From Photobacterium sp. SKA34 (GTDB lineage: Bacteria; Pseudomonadota; Gammaproteobacteria; Enterobacterales; Vibrionaceae): a DNA stretch of 64,000 nt. The position numbers and the translations under genes were made by a program. The stretch covers positions 36,341 to 100,340 of the forward strand of contig NZ_AAOU01000019.1 of NCBI RefSeq assembly GCF_000153325.1, read 5' to 3'. The notes below the pieces were generated by a model. It was not told the origin of the DNA. It saw only the letters and a program-made list of their open reading frames with translations, and made no database searches. Within the stretch, counting starts at the first letter, position 1; each line of letters starts with the position of its first letter. Below, one piece after another: positions 1 to 7,011 of the stretch.

Positions 1-1
1 C

Positions 2-1129
2 TGGAAAGCATTTGATGAGGCGGTTGCGACTCACCCTCATTTAATTTGTTATGCCGTTAAAGCGAATTCTAATCTTGGGGTATTAAATGTTCTGGCGCGT
101 CTTGGCTCTGGCTTTGACATTGTGTCGCAAGGTGAATTAGAGCGTGTGATTGCCGCTGGTGGTGATCCGGCAAAAGTGGTGTTCTCTGGTGTCGGTAAAA
201 CGGCTGCTGAAATGAAGCGTGCACTAGAGCTTGGGATCAAATGCTTCAATGTGGAATCTGAACCTGAATTAGAGCGTCTCAATGCTGTTGCTGAAGAGCT
301 AGGTGTCACAGCGCCTATTTCATTGCGTATTAACCCTGATGTTGATGCGAAAACGCATCCTTACATTTCAACAGGATTACGTGATAATAAGTTCGGTATT
401 GTGTTTGATCGCGCGGTGGAAGTGTATCGCCTAGCGCATAGCTTGCCACATTTACAGGTTGTTGGTATGGATTGTCATATCGGCTCTCAACTAACTGACA
501 TTACTCCGTTTATTGATGCCACCGATCGTTTATTGGCGTTGGTTGATGAGTTAAAAGCCGAAGGTATTCATATTCAGCACCTTGATTTGGGCGGCGGTCT
601 TGGGGTGACTTACAATGATGAGCAACCACCACAACCCTCTGACTATGCTTCGGCATTACTCGCGCGATTAGAAAACTACCCTGATTTGGAGCTGATTTTT
701 GAGCCAGGACGCGCCATTGCTGCAAATGCGGGTGTATTACTGACAAAAGTTGAGTTTCTCAAGCATACTGAACATAAAAACTTCGCCATTGTTGATGCAG
801 CAATGAATGATTTAATTCGTCCGACGTTATATTCAGCGTGGCAAGACATTGTGCCGGTTAGCCCGCGTCAGGGTGAAGCACATGTCTACGATTTAGTTGG
901 ACCTATTTGTGAAACCGGTGACTTTATCGGTAAAGATCGCAGTTTATGTTTAGCGCAAGGTGATTTATTAGCGGTACGTTCAGCAGGCGCTTATGGCTTT
1001 GTGATGGCATCGAACTACAATACCCGTGCTCGTGCGGCTGAAATTATGGTCGACGGTGAACAGGCTCATGTTGTTCGTGAGCGAGAAACGCTAACGCAAC
1101 TGTGGCAACTAGAACAGATTATTCAGTGA
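2..1129 (+). CDS. lysA: Diaminopimelate decarboxylase, 5'-truncated by the window edge
   Basis: LysA is the PLP enzyme that decarboxylates meso-diaminopimelate to lysine, the last step of lysine synthesis. The frame is open from base 2, so the start lies upstream of the window and only the first few dozen residues are missing. The PLP-binding lysine is in YAVKAN (codon at 59-61). Further family motifs are HIGSQ, the glycine-rich LGGGLG, EPGRAI and CETGDF. An internal GTG near 122 could be mistaken for a start, but the conserved YAVKAN motif upstream shows that it is not one. The next gene, dapF, supplies the substrate of this enzyme, and the two are 38 bp apart in what looks like one operon. 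Confidence 0.96.
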   Translation, partial: WKAFDEAVATHPHLICYAVKANSNLGVLNVLARLGSGFDIVSQGELERVIAAGGDPAKVVFSGVGKTAAEMKRALELGIKCFNVESEPELERLNAVAEELGVTAPISLRINPDVDAKTHPYISTGLRDNKFGIVFDRAVEVYRLAHSLPHLQVVGMDCHIGSQLTDITPFIDATDRLLALVDELKAEGIHIQHLDLGGGLGVTYNDEQPPQPSDYASALLARLENYPDLELIFEPGRAIAANAGVLLTKVEFLKHTEHKNFAIVDAAMNDLIRPTLYSAWQDIVPVSPRQGEAHVYDLVGPICETGDFIGKDRSLCLAQGDLLAVRSAGAYGFVMASNYNTRARAAEIMVDGEQAHVVRERETLTQLWQLEQIIQ

Positions 1130-1167
1130 TCATGGCTGCGATGAAATGAAAAAAAGTAAGGAACATC

Positions 1168-1998
1168 ATGCAGATTAACTTTTCCAAAATGCATGGGTTA
1201 GGCAATGACTTTGTTGTTGTTGACTGCGTGACACAAAATGTATTTTTTTCACCTGATGCGATCCGCCGTTTGGCGGATCGACATCGTGGTATCGGCTTTG
1301 ACCAATTGTTAGTGGTTGAGCCGCCTTATGATCCTGAAACGGACTTTCATTACCGTATTTTTAATGCTGATGGCAGTGAAGTCGAACAATGCGGTAATGG
1401 TGCCCGTTGTTTTGCTCGTTTTGTTTCAATGAAAGGGTTAACCAATAAATACCATATTTCGGTGAGTACCAAAGCGGGAAAAATGCTGCTGAAACTTGAA
1501 AATGATAATCAGGTGACAGTGAATATGGGGGGGCCGATTTTTGAACCGAGCAAGATCCCAATGAAAGCAAAACAGGCTGAAAAAACCTATATTTTACGCG
1601 CTGGTGAGCAAACGCTTTTCTGTGGCGCTGCAAGTATGGGGAATCCGCACTGTGTAACTGTGGTTGATAATGTTGATACTGCCGATGTCGATACATTAGG
1701 CCCGTTATTAGAATCTCATGAACGTTTTCCTGAGCGTGTTAATGCTGGCTTTATGCAAGTGATCGATCGTAATAACGTGCGTTTGCGTGTTTATGAGCGT
1801 GGTGCGGGTGAAACGCTAGCTTGTGGTAGCGGTGCCTGTGCGGCGGTTGCGATTGGACGATCGCAAGGTTTGCTGGATGAAAATGTAAAAGTTTCTTTGC
1901 CTGGTGGTGATTTATATATTCGTTGGGCGGGTGAAGGTAAGCCATTATTTATGACCGGCCCTGCCGCTCACGTTTTTGACGGACAATTTATTCAATGA
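1168..1998 (+). CDS. dapF: Diaminopimelate epimerase
   Basis: DapF converts LL-diaminopimelate to the meso form used for lysine and for peptidoglycan cross-links. It is a cofactor-independent two-cysteine racemase. The catalytic pair is visible as Cys75 in EQCGNGARC and Cys219 in LACGSGACA, and the N-terminus MHGLGNDF is typical. The length of 276 aa is normal for the family. It follows lysA by 38 bp and overlaps the DUF484 gene by ATGA, which indicates co-translation in a lysA-dapF-DUF484-xerC-yigB operon, the usual order in Vibrionaceae and enterics. Cytoplasmic. Confidence 0.98.
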   Translation: MQINFSKMHGLGNDFVVVDCVTQNVFFSPDAIRRLADRHRGIGFDQLLVVEPPYDPETDFHYRIFNADGSEVEQCGNGARCFARFVSMKGLTNKYHISVSTKAGKMLLKLENDNQVTVNMGGPIFEPSKIPMKAKQAEKTYILRAGEQTLFCGAASMGNPHCVTVVDNVDTADVDTLGPLLESHERFPERVNAGFMQVIDRNNVRLRVYERGAGETLACGSGACAAVAIGRSQGLLDENVKVSLPGGDLYIRWAGEGKPLFMTGPAAHVFDGQFIQ

Positions 1999-2699
1999 CA
2001 ACACATTCTCAGCAAACTTGTTCATCAGGGGATGACTTGAATGAGGTGCTGAATGAGCAAGCAGTTGTAACTTACTTGCGCAATAATCCCACTTTTTTTT
2101 CACGTCAATCGGAGTGGTTGAGTGACGTGCGGATCCCTCATCAAGAGCGTGGTACTGTCTCTTTGGTTGATATTCAATTAGAGAGACTACGACTACGGAT
2201 CGCCGAACTTGAGCAACAACATGCCACGCTTCTCGCCAATGCAACCAAAAGTGGTGAGTTGTCAGTATTGTTTTCTAATACTCAAGTACAATTATTACAA
2301 TGCCATAATATTTATCAGGTACTGACCATTGTTGATGCCTTAGCGGCGCAATTGGATCTTTCCGTTTGTCTTCGTTTGTTTGATAGCGAAGATAAGCTGT
2401 TATACCTCGAACGTCGCCAATTTAACGATTTTTATCGTTCTCGTTTAACTCAAGATCGTCCGTATTTAGGCCGCTTACGTCGTCCTGAAGCTGAATTGTT
2501 ATACACCCATCCGCCACAGCTAGGATCATTTATTGTGTTGCCATTAGGTCGTTCGGCAGCCAATGGTGTATTGAGTTTTGCGAGCGCAGATGGTGGACAC
2601 TTTCAACCTGAAATGGACACCTTGTTTGTTGAACAGTTAGCAATAACTATTAGTTACTTGATAGATCATTGGCAATATACCCGTGAGGTTATTGACTAA
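1995..2699 (+). CDS. DUF484 family protein
   Basis: A 234-residue member of the DUF484 family (E. coli YigA type), which has a GAF-like fold by family knowledge. No biochemical role is established. The N-terminal segment [18 protein letters not shown] is the family hallmark. A helical region rich in Leu, Arg and Gln ([12 protein letters not shown]) follows and may form a coiled coil, with a globular part after it. The start overlaps the dapF stop (ATGA) and the stop sits one base before the xerC ATG, so translation is tightly coupled. Its position between dapF and xerC is conserved in many gammaproteobacteria, but function cannot be inferred from that. Confidence 0.93.
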   Translation: MTTHSQQTCSSGDDLNEVLNEQAVVTYLRNNPTFFSRQSEWLSDVRIPHQERGTVSLVDIQLERLRLRIAELEQQHATLLANATKSGELSVLFSNTQVQLLQCHNIYQVLTIVDALAAQLDLSVCLRLFDSEDKLLYLERRQFNDFYRSRLTQDRPYLGRLRRPEAELLYTHPPQLGSFIVLPLGRSAANGVLSFASADGGHFQPEMDTLFVEQLAITISYLIDHWQYTREVID

Positions 2700-2700
2700 T

Positions 2701-3609
2701 ATGTTGCCCCGTAGCTTGGAACAACCACTTGAACGTTTCTACGAATATTTACGTAGTGAGCGTGAGTTAAGCTTACACACTCAGCAAAATTATAAGCGTC
2801 AGTTAACTCGCATTGCTGAACAATTGGTCGAATTGAGCGTCGATAATTGGCAGCAAGTGGATGCCGGTTGGGTACGTCAAATCGCCAGTAAAGGGATGAG
2901 AGATGGCTTAAAGGCGAGCAGCCTTGCGATGCGCTTATCAGCCTTGCGAAGCTTTTTTGATTTTTTAGTGCATCAAAATGTTTTAAAAGCCAATCCTGCA
3001 AAAGGTGTTGCGGCGCCACGAAAAGCACGTCCATTACCCAAGAATTTGGATGTGGATGAAATGAATCAATTATTGGATGTTAACGATGATGACCCATTAG
3101 CGATTCGTGATCGCGCTATGATGGAACTGATGTACGGTGCTGGGTTACGTTTAGCCGAGCTGGTTGGGATTGATGTGCGTCATATCAGCTTAAGTAAAGG
3201 CGACTTGCGGGTAATTGGTAAGGGCGATAAAGAACGTGTGGTTCCTTTCTCTGGCCTTGCTCGTGAGTGGGTAGCGAAATGGCTGAAGTTGCGTGACAAC
3301 ATTGCTCTAGCAGAAGAGCCAGCATTGTTTGTATCCAAATTAGGGACGCGTATTTCCACTCGAAATGTGCAGAAAAGAATGGCGGAATGGGGACAAAAAC
3401 AGGCGGTATCAAGCCATATTAACCCCCATAAACTGCGTCATAGTTTTGCGACACATATGTTGGAATCGAGCGGTGATTTACGCGCAGTACAAGAGCTTTT
3501 AGGTCATGCGAATTTATCGACAACCCAAATCTATACCCATTTGGATTTTCAGCATTTAGCGAAAGTGTATGATGAGGCACATCCTCGTGCTAAGAAGCGT
3601 AATAAATAA
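2701..3609 (+). CDS. xerC: Tyrosine recombinase XerC
   Basis: XerC acts with XerD at the chromosomal dif site to resolve chromosome dimers. The protein is 302 aa when started at the ATG at 2701, immediately after the DUF484 stop. An in-frame GTG at 2683 would add six residues inside the upstream gene and is less likely. The full catalytic set is present: Arg150 (GAGLRLAEL), Lys174 ([11 protein letters not shown]), His243 and Arg246 ([11 protein letters not shown]), His269 ([11 protein letters not shown]) and nucleophile Tyr278 (IYTH). An N-terminal SAM-like core-binding domain precedes it. Fourth gene of the lysA operon. Confidence 0.97.
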   Translation: MLPRSLEQPLERFYEYLRSERELSLHTQQNYKRQLTRIAEQLVELSVDNWQQVDAGWVRQIASKGMRDGLKASSLAMRLSALRSFFDFLVHQNVLKANPAKGVAAPRKARPLPKNLDVDEMNQLLDVNDDDPLAIRDRAMMELMYGAGLRLAELVGIDVRHISLSKGDLRVIGKGDKERVVPFSGLAREWVAKWLKLRDNIALAEEPALFVSKLGTRISTRNVQKRMAEWGQKQAVSSHINPHKLRHSFATHMLESSGDLRAVQELLGHANLSTTQIYTHLDFQHLAKVYDEAHPRAKKRNK

Positions 3610-3641
3610 CATTTACTGCTACGTATTAATACTGAGAGATT

Positions 3642-4370
3642 ATGCATTTTTACCGCCAATTAACACCAATTAGAGCCTTAACTTTTGATCTTGACGATAC
3701 CTTATACGATAACCGTCCGGTGATTGTTCGTGCTGAACAAGCAATGTTTGACTGGTTAACGCAGATCTTACCGTCACGTATCATGATTGATAAAACCGTT
3801 TGGGCATCGCTTAAATCGCAATTAGCAATGCTAGATCCAATGCTCAAACATGATGTCAGTTTGTGGCGATATGAAACCATTAAAATAGGTTTAATGCAGC
3901 TAGGGTTTCGTCTGCCAGAGGCAGAAACTTTAGCGCAGCAGGGGTTAGATACTGTACTGGCGGTTCGCAACCAAGTCGAGGTTCCTGTAGAAACACATCG
4001 AGTTTTAAAACAATTAAGTGACCATTTACCGCTAGTCGGGTTAACAAATGGTAATGTTGATGCAGAAAAAATTGGCTTAGCGCCATATTTTGTCGACGTG
4101 TTTCAAGCGGGCAAAGATGGTTTGGCAAAACCTGAGGCTGATTTATTTAACCTTGCTGTTAATACCCTTAATTTACCAGCAGCGACAATTTTACATGTGG
4201 GTGATCATCTTATTACCGATGTCAAAGGTGCGAAACAGCATGGCTTTCAGGTGTGTTGGTTTAACGATCAGCAAAAATTGATTCAGCAGCAATCGAAAGC
4301 GTTGATTTTACCTGACGTAGAAATTACTCAATTGGCGCAGCTGCTTGAGATTGTTGGATTAGAGATTTAA
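3642..4370 (+). CDS. yigB: HAD-family phosphatase, YigB type
   Basis: A 242-residue haloacid-dehalogenase phosphatase. The E. coli homologue YigB dephosphorylates FMN and the riboflavin intermediate 5-amino-6-(5-phosphoribitylamino)uracil. HAD motif I is FDLDDTLYD with the nucleophile Asp. Motif II is GLTNGN, motif III the Lys of KPEADLF, and motif IV HVGDHLITD. The cap domain lies between motifs I and II. It follows xerC by 32 bp and ends at a bidirectional terminator, so it is the last gene of the lysA-xerC operon. The substrate is assigned from family and gene order, not from the sequence alone. Confidence 0.9.
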   Translation: MHFYRQLTPIRALTFDLDDTLYDNRPVIVRAEQAMFDWLTQILPSRIMIDKTVWASLKSQLAMLDPMLKHDVSLWRYETIKIGLMQLGFRLPEAETLAQQGLDTVLAVRNQVEVPVETHRVLKQLSDHLPLVGLTNGNVDAEKIGLAPYFVDVFQAGKDGLAKPEADLFNLAVNTLNLPAATILHVGDHLITDVKGAKQHGFQVCWFNDQQKLIQQQSKALILPDVEITQLAQLLEIVGLEI

Positions 4371-4397
4371 AAAAAGCGACCATGGGTCGCTTTTTTA
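4371..4397. terminator. Bidirectional rho-independent terminator
   Basis: An A-run, the stem GCGACC/GGTCGC with a very short loop, and a T-run lie between the convergent yigB and the bufferin-type operon. Both strands carry a U-run, so it can end both transcripts. Confidence 0.8.
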
Positions 4398-4429
4398 TTA
4401 CGTATAGCATATTAATCCTTGAACGATAT

Positions 4430-4882
4430 TTAGTCAGAATGATGAAGGTTGCCACGATTAAAGAAATGATCAAAAGAGAGACTTCCCGCCCCCCACATCA
4501 CATTTGTGAGTAGCATTATTCCCCACAGTTGGTGATCATAAAATCCTTTTTCCCAAAGTGTTGGATAGGAAATAACGGCTATGACGTTAAATCCAAAAAG
4601 TACGAATGCCATCGGTCGAGTAAATAGCCCCAATGTGAGAAAAATAGGGATAAACACTTCAACCGCAGTACCAATATATGCTGCCCATTGCCATGGTAAT
4701 AAGGGCACATGATACTCGTATTCAAAAAGATATAAGGTGCTGTCCCAGCTTGAATATTTGATCATGCCAGATTGAAAAAATACCCATGCAACCCAGAGAC
4801 GAGTACAGAGCAGCACAAGTGGGATAAAAGGGGTAGTTAACCGTAAGAAAAAAGGGTCGATACTGCGAATAAAACTATCCAT
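4430..4882 (-). CDS. DoxX-family membrane protein of the bufferin/gig operon
   Basis: A 150-residue inner-membrane protein with about four hydrophobic segments (LVLLCTRLWVAWVFFQSGM, then WAAYIGTAVEVFIPIFLTL, MAFVLFGFNVIAVI and a last one near MLLTNVMWGAG), typical of DoxX. The start at 4882 has GGAGG six bases upstream. A longer frame to 4942 would lie inside the upstream gene. It overlaps the DUF2063 gene by 8 bp, showing coupling. In bufferin and gig operons (gigT/DoxX) a DoxX protein usually closes the cluster. A role in electron supply or export has been proposed for such proteins but cannot be read from the sequence. Last gene before the terminator shared with yigB. Confidence 0.85.
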   Translation of the reverse strand: MDSFIRSIDPFFLRLTTPFIPLVLLCTRLWVAWVFFQSGMIKYSSWDSTLYLFEYEYHVPLLPWQWAAYIGTAVEVFIPIFLTLGLFTRPMAFVLFGFNVIAVISYPTLWEKGFYDHQLWGIMLLTNVMWGAGSLSFDHFFNRGNLHHSD

Positions 4883-5693
4883 CGTTTGCCTCCACGATAT
4901 CGTCGGTGAGTTGATATTCAAATAATAAAGGTAGTTGTTCAAGCATCTGTGGAGAGGCTTGTTGAAGTGATTTTTGTTGTTGGCTGTGAATGATTAACGC
5001 CTTGAGACCTGAAGAGACGACCTGCATTAATATTTCGTTTCCACGTAATTGAATAACCACGGTTTGTGGTTGATCGATATCAAGTGCTGCCAATGGATCA
5101 TCAGCGCTAGAAAACTCTGGTGCGTGATGGTTGAGCCTTTCACTATCTACAAGATGCCACAAATCTCCGACACTATACTGGCTGGTCAAAACATAGGTTG
5201 CCGCAGGAATATGAAAATAGTGTTGTCCAAAGGCATCGGCATTTTCTGAATTTTGAAGGTGTTGTAATTTTTCAAATGGAAAAACATGTGGTTGTGACGG
5301 TATGCGGCTGACAATATCTCGGTACCATTCGAGTTGAGCGAGATCTGACAAATACGGTAAGGCTTTGTTGATGGTTTCATTATTTGCAATGGTGCGATGA
5401 AACCCTTCACCGTAATGGCTCACATCGCCTTGCGTTAAGGGAAAGTGCAGTATATGTAACCGCGCCAGTTGAACAAAACAGTCATGGCCGATCATCGCAA
5501 GGATAGCGGGATACGTTGCCGAAAGAATATCGGTTAAACTCAAAATAAAATTATTTCGATAAATTTGTAGGTGTTGCTCGGCACTAAAGGTGGTGGCTTT
5601 TATCGTCGTAGATGCATCGCTGTGTTTATATTGCAGCGCATCGGAAAAGGCGCTTTGGAGCTGGTGCAGTTCATTGTTGACAGCATATTTCAT
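4875..5693 (-). CDS. DUF2063 protein, partner of the DUF692 enzyme (BufC/GigB type)
   Basis: A 272-residue protein of the family often labelled 'putative DNA-binding domain' DUF2063. The N-terminal part carries the recognisable segment LQIYRNNFILSLTDILSATYPAI followed by HDCFVQLARLHI. In characterised RiPP systems the DUF2063 protein is a partner that brings the precursor peptide to the MNIO enzyme, not a transcription factor. That is family knowledge, not visible here. Start chosen at the ATG at 5693 (MKYAVNNELHQLQ). An upstream in-frame start at 5741 would overlap the previous gene much further. It overlaps the DUF692 gene by 23 bp and DoxX by 8 bp, so all are co-translated. Confidence 0.85.
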   Translation of the reverse strand: MKYAVNNELHQLQSAFSDALQYKHSDASTTIKATTFSAEQHLQIYRNNFILSLTDILSATYPAILAMIGHDCFVQLARLHILHFPLTQGDVSHYGEGFHRTIANNETINKALPYLSDLAQLEWYRDIVSRIPSQPHVFPFEKLQHLQNSENADAFGQHYFHIPAATYVLTSQYSVGDLWHLVDSERLNHHAPEFSSADDPLAALDIDQPQTVVIQLRGNEILMQVVSSGLKALIIHSQQQKSLQQASPQMLEQLPLLFEYQLTDDIVEANDG

Positions 5694-6534
5694 GGTGATG
5701 TTCTCGTTGAAGGAACGCGTTCGCTTTAGCCGCTTCAGCAAGGAGTATCTCTAATGATGGTAACTCTGCATCCCACTCTATTAAGGTTGGAGTACGCTTA
5801 CCATTTTGCTGTATCCATTGACGATAAAGTTGCCATACAGGCTCACTTACCGGCTTGCTGTGAGTATCAATCCATATTTCCCCTTCAGGGAATTGTTTCA
5901 CCGTAAAGCCTGCAAGGTGGATCTCTTTTACCGTATCGGGATTGATGGCATCTAAATAAGTTTGGCAATCAAACTGATGGTTAAAGCTATTGACGTAAAG
6001 ATTGTTTAAATCTAATAACAAGCCACATCCTGTGCGTTGTTGAACGGCAGTTAGAAACTCCCATTCCGGTATAACTGAGTGCTTAAAACTGAGATAGCTC
6101 GATGGGTTTTCAATTAACAATTGTCTATTGAGGTAATCTTGCACTTGTTCGACATGCGTACAGAAAACATCAAGCGCTTGCTCGGTAAAAGGTAGAGGCA
6201 GTAAATCGTTAAAGTATTGACCGTTAACTGAACTCCAACTGAGGTGATCTGAAACCGCAAAAGGATTAACAACATCAATGAGTTGTTTCAGTTGCTTTAA
6301 ATGCTCACGGTTAATCGGATCTACTGAGCCAAGGGATAGCCCAATACCATGACAACTCATCGGGTAATGCTCGATGATGGCTAACAGTTGTTGATATTGA
6401 GGCGCATGGCGGTTGAAATAGTTTTCACTGTGAATTTCAAGCCAGCCAATATCCGGACGTTGCTCGATAATCGGTTGGTGATGAGGTGAGCGTAAGCCCA
6501 CCCCAACCATATTCGTTAATAATGGATAGCTCAT
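5671..6534 (-). CDS. bufB: DUF692 MNIO-family peptide-modifying enzyme (BufB/GigA type)
   Basis: A 287-residue TIM-barrel protein of DUF692, the multinuclear non-heme iron oxidative (MNIO) family that includes MbnB, TglH and BufB. These enzymes use an Fe(II)/Fe(III) cluster and oxygen to modify cysteines of a precursor peptide. Family motifs in order are GVGLRSPHH, WLEIHSENYF, CHGIGLSLGS, VSDHLSW, LLLDLNNLYVNS, IHLAGF, WIDTHSKPV and LIEWDAELPS, whose His, Asp and Glu residues supply the metal ligands. Start at the ATG at 6534, which overlaps the stop of the DUF2282 peptide gene as TAATG; the longer frame to 6573 is therefore rejected. Coupling to its likely substrate gene is direct. The symbol is given by homology to the Caulobacter operon. 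Confidence 0.88.
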   Translation of the reverse strand: MSYPLLTNMVGVGLRSPHHQPIIEQRPDIGWLEIHSENYFNRHAPQYQQLLAIIEHYPMSCHGIGLSLGSVDPINREHLKQLKQLIDVVNPFAVSDHLSWSSVNGQYFNDLLPLPFTEQALDVFCTHVEQVQDYLNRQLLIENPSSYLSFKHSVIPEWEFLTAVQQRTGCGLLLDLNNLYVNSFNHQFDCQTYLDAINPDTVKEIHLAGFTVKQFPEGEIWIDTHSKPVSEPVWQLYRQWIQQNGKRTPTLIEWDAELPSLEILLAEAAKANAFLQREHHHEICCQQ

Positions 6535-6797
6535 TATGCCGACTCTGTTGAACCACCATGAAGGCGATCGCAAAGCCCTTTAGGCATGGCAATGAAGGCA
6601 TCTTTTTGACCATCTTCTTTGGCAGAGCCTGCGCATGATGTGGTTTTGGTCGCGCAGTCATTTTTTCCCGCTTTCGCCACCCCATAGCATTTTTCTTTTG
6701 CTTCGTCCGCAACGGCAGAGGTTGAGGCTACTGTACCTGCTAATGCAATAAGACCTGTCATTACTGATGCGAGTGCAAGTTTGTTTACGTTGTTCAT
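6534..6797 (-). CDS. bufA: DUF2282 secreted precursor peptide, bufferin type
   Basis: An 87-residue peptide with a Sec signal (basic start, hydrophobic core LALASVMTGLIALAGTV, likely cleavage after SAVA at residue 30). The mature part has four cysteines at 37, 48, 55 and 76 in the conserved settings EKCYGVAKAGKNDC, SCAGSAKEDG and PKGLCDRLHGG, the hallmark of DUF2282. In bufferins, core cysteines are converted to thiooxazoles by the adjacent DUF692 enzyme, and the exported product binds copper. First gene of a leftward operon, with AGAGGA upstream of the ATG; its stop overlaps the enzyme's start. Which cysteines are modified, and which metal is bound, cannot be read from sequence. Confidence 0.88.
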   Translation of the reverse strand: MNNVNKLALASVMTGLIALAGTVASTSAVADEAKEKCYGVAKAGKNDCATKTTSCAGSAKEDGQKDAFIAMPKGLCDRLHGGSTESA

Positions 6798-6843
6798 GAT
6801 GAAATCCTCTTGAGATATAACTTAGTTGGCTGATTTTTATGTG

Positions 6844-6855
6844 GCGTTAAAACGC
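6844..6855. promoter_or_regulatory. Short perfect dyad upstream of the bufA-like gene
   Basis: The dyad GCGTT-AA-AACGC lies about 45 bp upstream of the DUF2282 start, in the divergent region shared with uvrD. It could be an operator for a metal- or stress-responsive regulator, but I recognise no known binding site. No ECF sigma gene or regulator gene is part of the operon. Confidence 0.3.
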
Positions 6856-6986
6856 TCTGTTTAATAGGAAAGGGGAAGGCTGAGATTTATTGCGAAAAAA
6901 ATGATTAAAATTAAATCAATTTTCAGCGGCAAGGAAAGATGAAGATATCGAGGCAATCTTTTTTCGTGCTGTTATAATCATCACCA

Positions 6987-7002
6987 TTGTATAAATAACC
7001 AG
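6987..7002 (+). promoter_or_regulatory. LexA-like SOS box of uvrD
   Basis: TTGTATAAATAACCAG closely resembles the E. coli uvrD SOS box CTGTATATATACCCAG. It lies 9 bp before the uvrD ATG and just downstream of a TATAAT hexamer at 6973-6978. The position suits LexA repression of uvrD. No good -35 hexamer was found at the expected spacing. Confidence 0.65.
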
Positions 7003-7011
7003 TAGATAGCG

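Noticed and set aside
4875..5741. The DUF2063 protein as a DNA-binding regulator of the operon
   Set aside because: The family label 'DNA-binding' is not supported by function; in RiPP operons with DUF692 the protein is a partner of the modifying enzyme.
6437..6712. Leftward ORF of 91 codons overlapping the DUF2282 and DUF692 genes
   Set aside because: It is a shadow frame of two well-supported overlapping genes and has no family features.
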